61,102 nt of DNA from the NCBI GenBank assembly GCA_964549765.1, contig CAZJWR010000018.1:1-61102 (forward strand). Direction: 5' to 3'. The position numbers and the translations under genes were made by a program. Shown one piece after another: positions 26,075 through 35,134 of this stretch. The number at the start of each line of letters is the position of its first letter. Within the stretch, counting starts at the first letter, position 1. Below the pieces are notes generated by a model. The model was not told the origin of the DNA. It did not search any database and was given only the letters and a program-made list of their open reading frames with translations. This DNA comes from CAZJWR01 sp964549765 (GTDB lineage Bacteria > Zixibacteria > MSB-5A5 > GN15 > JAAZOE01).

Positions 26075-26632
26075 ATGAACCGTAGATTCGCAGTAATTCT
26101 CGTTTTAGCGGCGACCCTGGCGCTTTCAGCCGCCGGCTGGGCGCAGAACGATCCCATCGGCAAAACCGATACCGTAACGCTTGTCGTGGAAACCATCCAG
26201 CCGGGCAAATGGGTTATCACCACCAGCGTCTGGAACGATGAGGAACTCGGCGGCATCGATGTCCCGATCAAATACACCGCCGGCATCGCCACTCTGGGCG
26301 TCGATTCGGTCGTCTTCACCGGCACCCGGATGGAAAAATTTGCCAAAACCTACAATCAGGTCGATACCGTCAACCAGATGATGCACTTCGGGGGATTCCC
26401 CTACATGTCGCCGAATCAGCCTCCGATGCCGGCGGGCGACGGCGAGATGGCCCGCGTGTATATCTCGGTAACCGGCGACAAGAAGCCCTCGGCCTTCGCC
26501 GTCGATACCACTACCATGAAGCCAAACAACAGCCTCATGCTGGTCGATAAAAGCGCCAAGATCATCATCCCGGCCGTGAAGATCGTGTACGCCGATAAAC
26601 AGAAGACGGAAGAAGCCGAGAAGAAGAAATAG
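26075..26632 (+). CDS. Exported cohesin-like protein
   Basis: 185 residues from the ATG behind CGGAGGACGCA. Signal peptide MNRRFAVILVLAATLALSAAGWA. The mature part is a single beta domain with a cohesin-like order: a strand-rich start, GGIDVPIKYTAGIATLGVDS, VVFTGTRM, and GEMARVYISVTG near the end, then a charged Lys/Glu tail. Cohesins bind dockerins, and three or more dockerin proteins occur here, so an extracellular partner role is plausible. This is inferred from pattern, and other beta-sandwich folds remain possible. A terminator follows. Confidence 0.65.
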   Translation: MNRRFAVILVLAATLALSAAGWAQNDPIGKTDTVTLVVETIQPGKWVITTSVWNDEELGGIDVPIKYTAGIATLGVDSVVFTGTRMEKFAKTYNQVDTVNQMMHFGGFPYMSPNQPPMPAGDGEMARVYISVTGDKKPSAFAVDTTTMKPNNSLMLVDKSAKIIIPAVKIVYADKQKTEEAEKKK

Positions 26633-26685
26633 TCTATCTCGTTCGGGCGCCAAAAACGATTCTCGGATATAACAACAGGAATGTG

Positions 26686-26717
26686 AACGGGCCTGCCGGA
26701 TGACAGGCCCGTTTTTC
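26686..26717 (+). terminator. Terminator of the TPR lipoprotein / cohesin-like operon
   Basis: AACGGGCCTG / CAGGCCCGTT stem with 8-base loop and a T run; also lies at the end of the convergent nuclease gene. Confidence 0.88.
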
Positions 26718-26730
26718 TCTCAATCGCAAA

Positions 26731-27942
26731 CTACACTTTCTTGACTCGAACGCTGTCGCGAGTCGTCTCTTGTTGAAACGCCGTCAGCTTTTCGATGACC
26801 GCCTCCGGAAGATCCCCCTCGGTCAGCGCCTTCTCCAGTCGTGCCATATTGAGTGAAGCGAATTTCGGCCACAGCCCGGCTTCTGCGATAATCTCCCGGA
26901 TCGCCTCGAACGCTTTCGGATTCGACGACGATGTAGGCAGCTTGGTAATCCGCTGAAGCGTGATCACCACCCCCTCGCCGGCACTCCCTTCGAGCAGCGA
27001 ACTCGTCCCCGATTCAACGGAACGCACCAAAACCGACCGAATTTCCTTCTGGCGGTTGTCGAGATTTTTAATCTGCCTGCCGATGGCGATATATTCGTCC
27101 ACCAGTCGCCTGCTTTCATCGTCTGTCAGCGACACCGGCTGCGTATCCGGTTCCATGGCGACTACCCCCGGGCCGCCTTTCGCCGGGCAGATGTCGTAGT
27201 ATTCACACCAGTCACAAAGATTTGTTTCGATGGTCGGGAAATTTCCCAATTCCTCGGCTCGGTCGATTTTTCTGATCTTGTCGACATACGCCTGCCGCAA
27301 TGCTTCCAGTTCTTCCGACTCACGATGTGAAACCAGGGCGGTATCGAACTGCAAATAATGCCAAACCAATTCTATGCCGTTATTATCCGGCCACATGTCT
27401 TGAACGGCGATCTGATAAAGAGCCAACTGGTTGTCATGATCGACATCATTTTGCGTCGGCAGTCTTCCCGATGTCTTGTAGTCCTGTATGTGCAGACATC
27501 CCTGCTTGTCCCGTGACAGCCGGTCGATATATCCCTGCATCTTGTGCTCTCCGTTGGAATCGAGCGCGAAAATTACCTGCTGCTCCAGCCCCAGCGTGAT
27601 CTCCTGGTCGAATGGATGATGCCGGTCATAGTACTGCTCCAGTGCCTTTTCCCCCTTGCGGACGTAATCTTCCTCCGTCAGCTCTGCCCGCACAATTTTG
27701 AATTGCGCCGGGCGCGCCTCCTCCCATCGCCGTCGGTAATACGCCAGCAGCTCGTCGCGGCTCATGATCTTGTCCCATTGAGCCAGGCGATAACACTGTT
27801 GCAGCGTTTCATGGACGATCGTGCCCATGTAGGCTTCGATCCCCTGGGCAACCTCGATATCCGGCTTCTCGATATATCGAAACTTGTATTTGCGCGGGCA
27901 TTGCTCGAAACACCCGATCCGGGAATAGGAATATAACGGCAT
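26731..27942 (-). CDS. RecB-family PD-(D/E)XK nuclease with iron-sulfur cysteines
   Basis: 403 residues. The nuclease core has Glu120, Asp140 (GYIDRLS), and Asp154-x-Lys156 (QDYKTS), followed by the QLALYQIAV helix typical of the PDDEXK_1/AddB family. Cysteines C11 or C15 together with C243, C246 and C252 (CDWCEYYDIC) form the known four-cysteine iron-sulfur frame of AddB/Cas4-like nucleases. There is no helicase domain. Cas genes and AddA are absent, so a stand-alone DNA-repair or processing nuclease is most likely. It follows the kinase and rsgA on the same strand. Confidence 0.88.
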   Translation of the reverse strand: MPLYSYSRIGCFEQCPRKYKFRYIEKPDIEVAQGIEAYMGTIVHETLQQCYRLAQWDKIMSRDELLAYYRRRWEEARPAQFKIVRAELTEEDYVRKGEKALEQYYDRHHPFDQEITLGLEQQVIFALDSNGEHKMQGYIDRLSRDKQGCLHIQDYKTSGRLPTQNDVDHDNQLALYQIAVQDMWPDNNGIELVWHYLQFDTALVSHRESEELEALRQAYVDKIRKIDRAEELGNFPTIETNLCDWCEYYDICPAKGGPGVVAMEPDTQPVSLTDDESRRLVDEYIAIGRQIKNLDNRQKEIRSVLVRSVESGTSSLLEGSAGEGVVITLQRITKLPTSSSNPKAFEAIREIIAEAGLWPKFASLNMARLEKALTEGDLPEAVIEKLTAFQQETTRDSVRVKKV

Positions 27943-28043
27943 ATCCAGCCCTCGATTCGAAGTATGTATCAGACCGTTTAGCTGTCCAGGATCATGATAG
28001 GCATCACAGTCCGACCGGGCAAGTCAAAAAGGGCGCTTGGGAA

Positions 28044-29075
28044 TCAGCCGAAATCGGAAAAGTCGAGCCCGATCACCGGCACACCGTTTTCGATACGATC
28101 TTTTCTGTCGACCATAAACCTCCGGCACCAGCCGTTGATATCCGCGGCATCCTCTGCAATCAGAGTCGTGTACAGATCCAGTTCCCGTAGCTTCATGAAA
28201 TCCGGGATTCGCCGAATCCATACGCCGTCGATATCCGTCTCCGATCTATACCCGGACAGAAATCGATCCATGTAATGCCGGGCATATTCGACATCATCGG
28301 GATCCACCTCGGCGTCCCGCATGACGTAAAACAGGGGAATCATAATGTCGAATCCCAACCAGCCGTAATGACAGTCGTCGCAGTCGAACACGTGCAGCCG
28401 GCCGTCGGAAAGCAGGAAATTACCGTGATGAAGATCGGAATGGATCAACCCGTAACCGCTCTCGTCGACCGGAAACGACCTCAGCCGCTCGAATGTCTCT
28501 TGCCATCTGTCGATGATCTTCGGTTGGGCCGCCAGGCAATCGAATTTGTTCAAGCCCGGATCGGTATCCCAGTGAAATCGCCTAAATTTTTCGCTCGCCG
28601 GATGATATTCCCGCGTCGCCCGATGTATCCGTCCCAGCGTTCGGCCCCACACCGCAATTATCTCGTCGTTCCAATCCTCGCGCTTGGTGCCCCGTCCCGG
28701 CACCTTCTCAAAAGCATAAGCGATGAAATAATCGTCACCCAGCGGCACCACCGACGATCCGTCGATCACCTCGATCATATGTCCGGCCGACGATGGAATC
28801 GGCCGGCACACCGAAACACCGTGATCGGCCAGATACAGCACCCAGTCGACCTCCCCCTCCACCAATTCCGGCGTCCGATGCAGGCTGTGAGTCAATTTCA
28901 GGATATACTGCTTGCCTTCGCGCTCGAATTCAAAGACATAGCTCTCGAACGACCCCTGTTTATCAAGATCATTCCGGCCTATCCCATACCGGCGGGCCGC
29001 TTCAACAAGAATACTCTCCCGGTGCGTTTCGAAAATATCTTCACTTCGTTTATCCAATCGTCGCTTTCCTTTCAT
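28044..29075 (-). CDS. Aminoglycoside-phosphotransferase-fold kinase (SrkA/homoserine-kinase-like)
   Basis: About 343 residues. ATP-lobe motif near the start (GSFESYVFEFEREGKQYILKLT), then catalytic HSDLHHGNFLL and the DFG-like HVFDCDD. These are the defining residues of the APH/choline-kinase fold. Relatives include stress-response kinase SrkA and type II homoserine kinases; the exact substrate cannot be told. The start was chosen at the ATG of MKGKRRLDKRS; an upstream frame continues but no ribosome site supports it. It lies 72 bases after rsgA, with a hairpin (29102-29132) between, so readthrough may be limited. Confidence 0.82.
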   Translation of the reverse strand: MKGKRRLDKRSEDIFETHRESILVEAARRYGIGRNDLDKQGSFESYVFEFEREGKQYILKLTHSLHRTPELVEGEVDWVLYLADHGVSVCRPIPSSAGHMIEVIDGSSVVPLGDDYFIAYAFEKVPGRGTKREDWNDEIIAVWGRTLGRIHRATREYHPASEKFRRFHWDTDPGLNKFDCLAAQPKIIDRWQETFERLRSFPVDESGYGLIHSDLHHGNFLLSDGRLHVFDCDDCHYGWLGFDIMIPLFYVMRDAEVDPDDVEYARHYMDRFLSGYRSETDIDGVWIRRIPDFMKLRELDLYTTLIAEDAADINGWCRRFMVDRKDRIENGVPVIGLDFSDFG

Positions 29076-29147
29076 ATCATGCCACGGCTTGTGGCATTCA
29101 GAGGCACGGAAGATGAGTCTTCCTCCGTGCCCCGACAAAAACAACGC

Positions 29148-30251
29148 CTACAGCAGCCCGCGTTTTTTCAGGTCTTTCTTCGCCTGATTGTACTGCCGTA
29201 TCCTCCGGTCCCATTCCCGCACCGCCCGCCGCTGCGCCGCCTGATCCTTGCGCATTGCCAGAAAGCGGTTTTCCTTTTGCAGTTTCATATATCTCAGGTA
29301 ACGGTCCTCGGACAGACGGCCGTCGCGAATTGCTTCCCGGACGGCGCATCCCGGTTCGGTCTCGTGGCGGCAGTCATTGAACCGGCAATCCCCGATCAAT
29401 TCCTCGACGTCGGCGAACGCCTTGCTCAACCCGCCGTCGTCCCAGATCTGCAGCTCGCGCATACCCGGCGTATCGATGACGATTCCGCCTCCGGGCAGAA
29501 ACAGCATCTGGCGGTGAGTAGTGGTATGTCGTCCCCGACTGTCGTATTCACGGACCGCCTGCGTCTTGATCCGATCCTCACCCAACAGGCGGTTAATGAT
29601 CGTCGATTTGCCGACCCCGGACGATCCGAGAAAGACCGTCGTCTGCGCCGAATTCAAATACGGCTCCAGCGCCTCCAGGCCGCGATTCTCCTGAGCGCTG
29701 ATCACGAGCACCGGCACGCCGAAGGCGACCGAGTTGATTTCTTCCAAATACTCTTCGACGTTATCGCAAATATCAGCTTTATTAAGCAGAATCACGGGCG
29801 CGGCCCCGCTATCCCATGCAGCCGCCAGGTGACGCTCGATCCGTTTGGAGTTGAAATCGCCGTCAAGACCACTGACCAGAAACACCGTATCGACATTGGC
29901 CGCCAGCATCTGCTCATCGGTCCGGCCGCCGGATTCGGGCATTCCCCCGGAGCTGGCCGCCTTACGCGAAAAGCCACTCTTGCGTTTCAATAAACCATGG
30001 ATGATGCAGCGATCCATTTCTGCGGTTGGAGATACCGCCACCCAGTCACCCACGGCCGGAAATCCGGCGGGCGTTTCGACCAGGTGACGAAAGCGCCCCG
30101 ACACTTCCGCCGGGAGTGTACCGAATTCACCGATCACCGCATAGCGGGCTCGATGCTCCTCGGACACCCGCGCCGAAACGTATCCCTGTTCCCGCCAGGC
30201 ATGGAACTGACTTTCAAAAAACTGACTCCATCCCAATGTATGCAAATTCAT
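29148..30251 (-). CDS. rsgA: Ribosome small-subunit-dependent GTPase A
   Basis: 367 residues from the ATG behind GAGGTAATAGCG. A circularly permuted GTPase: NKAD (G4) comes before GSSGVGKST (G1) and DTPGM (G3). N-terminal OB-fold region (FPAVGDWVAV) and C-terminal zinc knuckle with CRFNDCRHE...C. RsgA helps late assembly of the 30S subunit and its GTPase is activated by it. The frame extends 32 codons upstream without a ribosome site. The 18-codon unit and its terminator lie just upstream on the same strand and could regulate this gene. Confidence 0.95.
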   Translation of the reverse strand: MNLHTLGWSQFFESQFHAWREQGYVSARVSEEHRARYAVIGEFGTLPAEVSGRFRHLVETPAGFPAVGDWVAVSPTAEMDRCIIHGLLKRKSGFSRKAASSGGMPESGGRTDEQMLAANVDTVFLVSGLDGDFNSKRIERHLAAAWDSGAAPVILLNKADICDNVEEYLEEINSVAFGVPVLVISAQENRGLEALEPYLNSAQTTVFLGSSGVGKSTIINRLLGEDRIKTQAVREYDSRGRHTTTHRQMLFLPGGGIVIDTPGMRELQIWDDGGLSKAFADVEELIGDCRFNDCRHETEPGCAVREAIRDGRLSEDRYLRYMKLQKENRFLAMRKDQAAQRRAVREWDRRIRQYNQAKKDLKKRGLL

Positions 30252-30399
30252 CGCTATTACCTCGTCTATGTTTCCTCGTTCCGCATAGTGCGGATATTGT
30301 TCACTTTTCGATGAATGAGACTTTATGCCCGGCTCTCCGAGACTCACTCTCGCCTACGAGGATAAATCGGGAGAGTTGACCGCGGTAAATATGGAAATG

Positions 30400-30430
30400 A
30401 AAAAACCGCGGACCGATGGAACGCCCGCGG
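30400..30430 (-). terminator. Terminator of the 18-codon transcription unit (possible attenuator before rsgA)
   Basis: Stem CCGCGG / CCGCGG with 13-base loop and six T on the minus strand. It ends about 150 bases before the rsgA start. Confidence 0.7.
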
Positions 30431-30499
30431 ATCAATAGTGAATGACAGCCGATCCCGACGAATCGGCCGAATCAGATCATATGGAAAAACACCGAACCG

Positions 30500-30556
30500 T
30501 CAGCAGGCCTCACCGAGGCGCACCATCCCCTGGGCATTGAATACATCAGCAGTCAT
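30500..30556 (-). CDS. 18-codon small ORF with its own promoter, ribosome site and terminator
   Basis: ATG after a near-perfect Shine-Dalgarno (AAAGGAGGCGTTA). It encodes MTADVFNAQGMVRLGEAC, then TGA. A TTGACA/TAAGTT promoter lies at 30609-30636 and a rho-independent terminator at 30400-30430, so it forms a complete unit. The peptide is not recognised. It could be a leader peptide for the downstream rsgA, a signalling peptide or a peptide precursor; the terminal Cys is notable. Confidence 0.5.
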   Translation of the reverse strand: MTADVFNAQGMVRLGEAC

Positions 30557-30608
30557 TAACGCCTCCTTTCCTGTCAGGTCATGTTACGGTTTCTGTGACA
30601 ACTGCTAT

Positions 30609-30636
30609 AACTTAACCTCTGCCCGCCAATTGTCAA
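30609..30636 (-). promoter_or_regulatory. Promoter of the 18-codon unit
   Basis: TTGACA (30636-30631), 16 bases, TAAGTT (30614-30609). The same TTGACA...TAAGTTAT pair occurs before the exported peptide gene at 58404. Confidence 0.55.
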
Positions 30637-30692
30637 GCACAAAAACGGCCCCGGATAATCCGGTAGCCGCAGATCGAGACACTCTATAAAAC

Positions 30693-30722
30693 GCCGGGCC
30701 GATCTCGCTGTATCTGCCCGGC
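30693..30722 (-). terminator. Terminator after the outer-membrane barrel gene
   Basis: GCCGGGC / GCCCGGC stem with a 16-base loop; on the minus strand the sequence continues GTTTTATA. Confidence 0.5.
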
Positions 30723-30805
30723 TTATAGTTGTCGTACGGAGCCTTTCAGCCTCTGATCAAAAACGTCATCCGCGCTCGATCATCCGGCCTGGGCGCCGCG
30801 TTCAG

Positions 30806-31405
30806 TTACGGCAGGGCCAGAAACACGCCGCCGGCAAACGTATTGTACTTAATATCGTCACCGGGCGTGTTGATCCGATTCATCCGTCCCTCGAGGAATA
30901 CTCCGACCGGAAATGCCGGCACATTCACCTTGGCGCCAAGCACTCCGTGATACCCCGTGTACGTCGATGTCCCCGGTATGGACACGCCGTTGTCGGACAG
31001 CGACAGTGACATCGGAACGAAGTAATCGTATGAAAACGAATACGTGCCGATTCCGGCGCCGACATACGGAGTAACGATCGGTATCTGCTTGAACGGATAC
31101 ACCACCGAAGCCGTCACGGCAAAATCGCGCAGCTTGAATTCCATGGTTTCACCGGCGATATCATAGCTGTGCGTGCGCCAGCCGTATTCGCCCGCCACGA
31201 TAAGATCGACCACCGGCAACTTCGAGAAATAGATCTGTCCGCCGACCATATTGAGACGGCTGAGACTGTACGTCCCCATATCCAGGCTCGGCTGATTGTA
31301 GTTACTGAACACGCCGGTACGGAAACCGATTTCGATTCCGGTTACGGCGCCTGCCGATCCGACACAGACCAGCAGCCAGGCAAGAATCCATAGCATCTTT
31401 TTCAT
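30806..31405 (-). CDS. Outer-membrane beta-barrel protein
   Basis: 199 residues from the ATG behind GGAGGACTACAT. Signal peptide MKKMLWILAWLLVCVGSAGA. The mature part alternates polar and hydrophobic residues with frequent aromatic-Gly strands (DLIVAGEYGWRTHSYD, TPYVGAGIGTYSFSYDY, GVFLEGRMNRI) and ends in a hydrophobic residue before Pro, typical of small OmpA/OmpW-like barrels. Its ligand is unknown. It follows the glycan operon on the same strand but has its own ribosome site and terminator. Confidence 0.8.
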   Translation of the reverse strand: MKKMLWILAWLLVCVGSAGAVTGIEIGFRTGVFSNYNQPSLDMGTYSLSRLNMVGGQIYFSKLPVVDLIVAGEYGWRTHSYDIAGETMEFKLRDFAVTASVVYPFKQIPIVTPYVGAGIGTYSFSYDYFVPMSLSLSDNGVSIPGTSTYTGYHGVLGAKVNVPAFPVGVFLEGRMNRINTPGDDIKYNTFAGGVFLALP

Positions 31406-31499
31406 ATGTAGTCCTCCACACATACATTATCGGTCGGAGGTACGGGAAATTGAGAATTTTCAGTGAGATTCGCGCCCGAATTGGAGCGCCGGAGAACCG

Positions 31500-32486
31500 T
31501 CAGAAATCGCGAAAACTGCGGTAAAGAACTTCATCGTCAATCAGGGAAATCACCGCCTCGGCCAAACCGCCGTAACTGCCTTGGGCCACCGACAGGCAGG
31601 GGCTCCCTCCCGGATCGATTTCCGGATAATCCAGACCGTTAACGATAACCGGGAATCCGGCCGCCCGGGCGCGCGAAAGAAACATCCGGTTGACCCCGCC
31701 GGGAGACAACAACATAACGCTATCGGCCTCGGCAAACAAACCCTGCATTTCCACTTCATCCCGGGGAAAATAAAAATTGGCCGACCGACTGATTTCGTCG
31801 ATAATACCCGGATCGAAGTCAGCCAGCGACACCAGGAAAAATTCCGTCCGTGGATATTTCTGTTTTATCATATCATGGGTTCTTACCGCCAATGAGATCG
31901 TCCCGGGACGCCCGAAGTCACCATAGACGATAACCCGAGGAACCGCCGTCTCTTTCGCGAATTTCCGGTAACAGGAAATATCAACGGGATCATATCGGAA
32001 AGACAAATTCACAACCCAGTCGTCGTGATTCCGGCAGGCCGTACCGTCACCATATTCCACGCGGCGAAAAAGCGTCGGTCGTGCATCGGCGCGGCCATTT
32101 TTCCCGGTACGCCGGAAACCGTAATCGTGAAAGGTAACTGGCAGGCCGATCAGTCGGGCAAAAACCGCCGCGATTATGACGCAACTCGCATCGAGAGTCC
32201 GATCCAGACAATAGAGATGCATCTCATGACAAACCGGCGCGACCCGGAGAAGACGGCCAAAAAGCCCCATGCCTCCGCGCAGCCGGCGGCCGATGGATGA
32301 TCCCGAAGCGTCGAACGGAATATAGTAATTCCTGTACGAAGCTTCGTCATCCGGCACGCGAATGAGTTCACGGAATCCGATTGTCGCGGGATAGACAATC
32401 ATCCGCCCCCGGGCGCTTTTCCGTGCGGCCAGGGTCAATCGCCCGGTACCCATCGTGGCCAGTTTTTCCAGATATGACATCGCCAT
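31500..32486 (-). CDS. GT-B-like glycosyltransferase, last gene of the glycan operon
   Basis: About 328 residues from the ATG behind TAGGTGAACTCGGCA. The order of elements suits a GT-B enzyme (GT4-like): an N-terminal nucleotide-fold half, then YGDFGRPGTISLAVRTHDMI, and a C-terminal sugar-nucleotide region with AEADSVMLLSPGGVNRMF and GFPVIVNGLDYPE. The signature E-x7-E of GT4 is not clear, so the family call is tentative. It lies 57 bases downstream of the phosphoesterase gene. Confidence 0.55.
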   Translation of the reverse strand: MAMSYLEKLATMGTGRLTLAARKSARGRMIVYPATIGFRELIRVPDDEASYRNYYIPFDASGSSIGRRLRGGMGLFGRLLRVAPVCHEMHLYCLDRTLDASCVIIAAVFARLIGLPVTFHDYGFRRTGKNGRADARPTLFRRVEYGDGTACRNHDDWVVNLSFRYDPVDISCYRKFAKETAVPRVIVYGDFGRPGTISLAVRTHDMIKQKYPRTEFFLVSLADFDPGIIDEISRSANFYFPRDEVEMQGLFAEADSVMLLSPGGVNRMFLSRARAAGFPVIVNGLDYPEIDPGGSPCLSVAQGSYGGLAEAVISLIDDEVLYRSFRDF

Positions 32487-32543
32487 TGCCGAGTTCACCT
32501 ACTTGTCATGAAGTTATACAGCGGGAAATGACAAAAAATCCCA

Positions 32544-33353
32544 TTATTCGACGAAATCGAAAACGGCGATTTCGGGACGGGATAAAAATCGCAACGGGAT
32601 GACCGACGTCCCGATCCCCCGATTGGAATACAGGTTCATCCCGTCGACCTGATAAGGCCCGGCGGTATACATTCTTGTCGCAAAACAAACGGTGTTTCTC
32701 GCCAACGGACCGTAAAAGGGCACGATAATCTGGCCGCCGTGCAGATGCCCCGACAGGATCAACTGCACGCCGTCGGGATCAATCTTTTCTGAAATTGCCG
32801 GCGCATGCCCCAGGACGATCCGAGGCGCTCCCGGCGGCACCCCATCAGTGGCGGCAAAATAATCATCGCGCCACAGGAAATTATCCTCCAATCCGATAAC
32901 GTACACCGAATCGGCTCCGTCAGTCAAGACCGCCGCTTGATTTTCCAGAAGCATGATTCCGGTCTTGCCGAACGCCTCCTCCACCCGCTCTTTGCAGCAA
33001 TAATCGTTGTTGCCCAGGGAAGCTATGGTCGGAGCGATCTTGTCGATATCCGTCAGAAATTCTTCGAGCTGATCGAAGTCGGTATTGGATTCGACGTAAT
33101 CGCCGGTCATGATGATTAAATCCGGCTTGATCTCCCGCAGGGCGCGTATCGTCAACTGTTCCCGCCAACTCATGCGCACCGTGTGAATATCAGTAATCTG
33201 CGCCACCACCCGCCCGGAAAAAAACGACGCCAGCGCCGGAGATTCGATACGCGTCACCGTCACCTGCGGGATGACCGTCTCGACCATATACACGACCACC
33301 AGCAGCGCCGCCGTCACGGCCAGAAGCAATAAATTAGTCGCCCGCACCGTCAT
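32544..33353 (-). CDS. Membrane-anchored calcineurin-like metallophosphoesterase
   Basis: 269 residues with one N-terminal transmembrane helix. It has the full metallophosphatase motif series: D-x-H (ITDIHT), GDYV, GNND, GHAP and GHLHGG. It resembles YkuE/YaeI-type lipid-linked or nucleotide phosphodiesterases. In a glycan operon it could act on a lipid-phosphate carrier, as inference. The gene overlaps the previous one by 20 bases. Confidence 0.85.
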   Translation of the reverse strand: MTVRATNLLLLAVTAALLVVVYMVETVIPQVTVTRIESPALASFFSGRVVAQITDIHTVRMSWREQLTIRALREIKPDLIIMTGDYVESNTDFDQLEEFLTDIDKIAPTIASLGNNDYCCKERVEEAFGKTGIMLLENQAAVLTDGADSVYVIGLEDNFLWRDDYFAATDGVPPGAPRIVLGHAPAISEKIDPDGVQLILSGHLHGGQIIVPFYGPLARNTVCFATRMYTAGPYQVDGMNLYSNRGIGTSVIPLRFLSRPEIAVFDFVE

Positions 33354-33978
33354 CCCGAACCAGCCTCATATAATCCATGTAAAACCGTCCGCCCCCCGGC
33401 GGAAAATTGAAATGCAGCGATTTCCGATGCGGCAGCGATCCGAAGACGGCGATAATATCCGCGATGGGAATCGAAACCGTGTTCCATCCGGGCTTCAGAA
33501 GAAAATCCCGGGCGTATTTCTGCGACGCGATATAAAATTTCTTGGCGTCGTACCGGTCGCCCAGCCGCACCCAGACCGATGCCTGCGTATCGGAATCGTT
33601 GAAGACATCGAATTGCATGCGATCATATCCCTCCCAATCCTTGGGAAAATGCACTGTCGCCAGCTCAATATTTTCGTCAGGCCGCTTTTCGATCTCCAGC
33701 GACGTCGCCCCGTGGGTAACATGCTGCTTTGAAAGCACGGTCGTGAATTCCCCGCCCTGCCAGTACATGTTCATCCGGTCGTTCCATTTTTCGAAATCGT
33801 TGAGCACCAGTGTGTCGGGTTTCGGACCGGGAACCGGCTCCACCCGGTCTATATTGAACGGCCGCGGATTGCGGGTTTCGGCGCCCACCGTTTTCGAACC
33901 TGCCCGGATAATGATGAACACTACCAGCGCCACGTTGACCGCAAGCAGAATGTATGTTGTCTGTTTGCTCCTAAGCAT
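33334..33978 (-). CDS. Membrane-anchored carbohydrate-binding-like protein
   Basis: 214 residues from an ATG after AAGGTGTG. A single N-terminal transmembrane helix (TYILLAVNVALVVFIII) is followed by one beta-sandwich domain of the galactose-binding/CBM type: LVLNDFEKWNDRM, TSLEIEKRPDENIEL, GWNTVSIPIADI and a final RFYMDYMRLVRDD. Such domains bind sugars next to carbohydrate-active partners. It sits between GT4 and phosphoesterase genes. No catalytic residues are seen. Confidence 0.7.
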   Translation of the reverse strand: MLRSKQTTYILLAVNVALVVFIIIRAGSKTVGAETRNPRPFNIDRVEPVPGPKPDTLVLNDFEKWNDRMNMYWQGGEFTTVLSKQHVTHGATSLEIEKRPDENIELATVHFPKDWEGYDRMQFDVFNDSDTQASVWVRLGDRYDAKKFYIASQKYARDFLLKPGWNTVSIPIADIIAVFGSLPHRKSLHFNFPPGGGRFYMDYMRLVRDDGAGD

Positions 33979-34005
33979 CACACCTTGTACGCACTATGGG
34001 GAGTT

Positions 34006-35130
34006 TCAGCGCCCGACTAATGAAAGAAATAATTCCTCGAATTTCGCCACCGAATCCCGGACGGAATATTTGTCCTCGACCTTCCGGCGGGCCGCCCGGC
34101 CTAGGCTCCGCCGCCGATCTTCATCATGCAGCAAATCCAAAATCGTTCGGCCGAAAAGATCGGGGTCGCGGCCGGGCACGATGATGCCGTCGATACCGTC
34201 GTCGATGATTTCCCGGGGACCGATACAATCGGTGCTCACCACCGCCGCCGATGATGCCATCGCCTCGACCGTGGTCAGCGAAAATCCCTCCGATACCGAC
34301 GTCAGCGCATAGACGTCGGCAACGGCGTACAGCGTCTCGATATCGTTGACGAAATCCGCGAAAACAACCCGATCGGAAAGCCCATATCGCTCGATTATCG
34401 GGTCGAGAAATCGCTGGTGATCAAAAAAATCGTTGCCGCAGATCATCAGGTACAGCGACGGCTCGGCGGCGGCAATACGGGCGAACGATTCGACGAGAAA
34501 ATCATACCCCTTGATGGCCCGCAGATTTCCCACCGCCAACACCAGCCTCGCCCGGGACGGCAGGCCGAATCGCGCCAGCGTCTTCTCCCGGTCGACCGAC
34601 GATCCGAATCGATCAACGTCGATTCCGTTGGGAATAACCGTCACCTTGCCTTTGCGCACCATCGTGTCGGCCACGAAGCGATCCGCCAGGTTCTGCGATA
34701 CCGCGACAATCTTCCCCGAAAAATTCCCGAATGCCGAATAATACGCCCTCCCCAGGAAATTTGAGAATTCGCTCAAACCGTGCACGGTCATCACGTTCTT
34801 GGCAGGCGTCAGCCGCGATGCCACAAAACCGTAGGTATTCATGCGGGCCAGATGCGAATGAACGATATCTATCCTATGCTTCCGTATCAAATTGCGGATG
34901 GTCCGCACCAGCCCCCAATTGTAGCTTTTGTTGAATGTGCAGGTATCGACCCCGTACCCGTGCTGCTCCAGACGTTCGACCAGCTTGCCCCAGCCCACTA
35001 CCAGCGCCCGCACCTCGAACCGGGATTTGTCCAGGTAATGCGCCGTGTTGAACGCCACCGTTTCGGCCCCGCCGATGCCGATAGTCTGGATGATTTCGAG
35101 TACCCGGATCTTGTCCATCGTTCCGTCCAT
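34006..35130 (-). CDS. Glycosyltransferase family 4
   Basis: 374 residues. N-terminal IIQTIGIGGAETVAFN loop of GT4 enzymes, VHSHLARMNTYG, then the C-terminal half with VGNLRAIKGYDFLVESFA and the catalytic-region EGFSLTTVEAMASSAAVV. It transfers a sugar from an activated donor to a glycan or lipid acceptor; the sugar cannot be told. The start ATG is 4 bases after the GNAT stop; a second Met at residue 5 is equally possible. Confidence 0.93.
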   Translation of the reverse strand: MDGTMDKIRVLEIIQTIGIGGAETVAFNTAHYLDKSRFEVRALVVGWGKLVERLEQHGYGVDTCTFNKSYNWGLVRTIRNLIRKHRIDIVHSHLARMNTYGFVASRLTPAKNVMTVHGLSEFSNFLGRAYYSAFGNFSGKIVAVSQNLADRFVADTMVRKGKVTVIPNGIDVDRFGSSVDREKTLARFGLPSRARLVLAVGNLRAIKGYDFLVESFARIAAAEPSLYLMICGNDFFDHQRFLDPIIERYGLSDRVVFADFVNDIETLYAVADVYALTSVSEGFSLTTVEAMASSAAVVSTDCIGPREIIDDGIDGIIVPGRDPDLFGRTILDLLHDEDRRRSLGRAARRKVEDKYSVRDSVAKFEELFLSLVGR

Positions 35131-35134
35131 GCCG

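Noticed and set aside
28275..29993. 572-codon open frame on the plus strand opposite the kinase and rsgA
   Set aside because: Both opposite genes have clear family motifs; this frame has no domain and no ribosome site.
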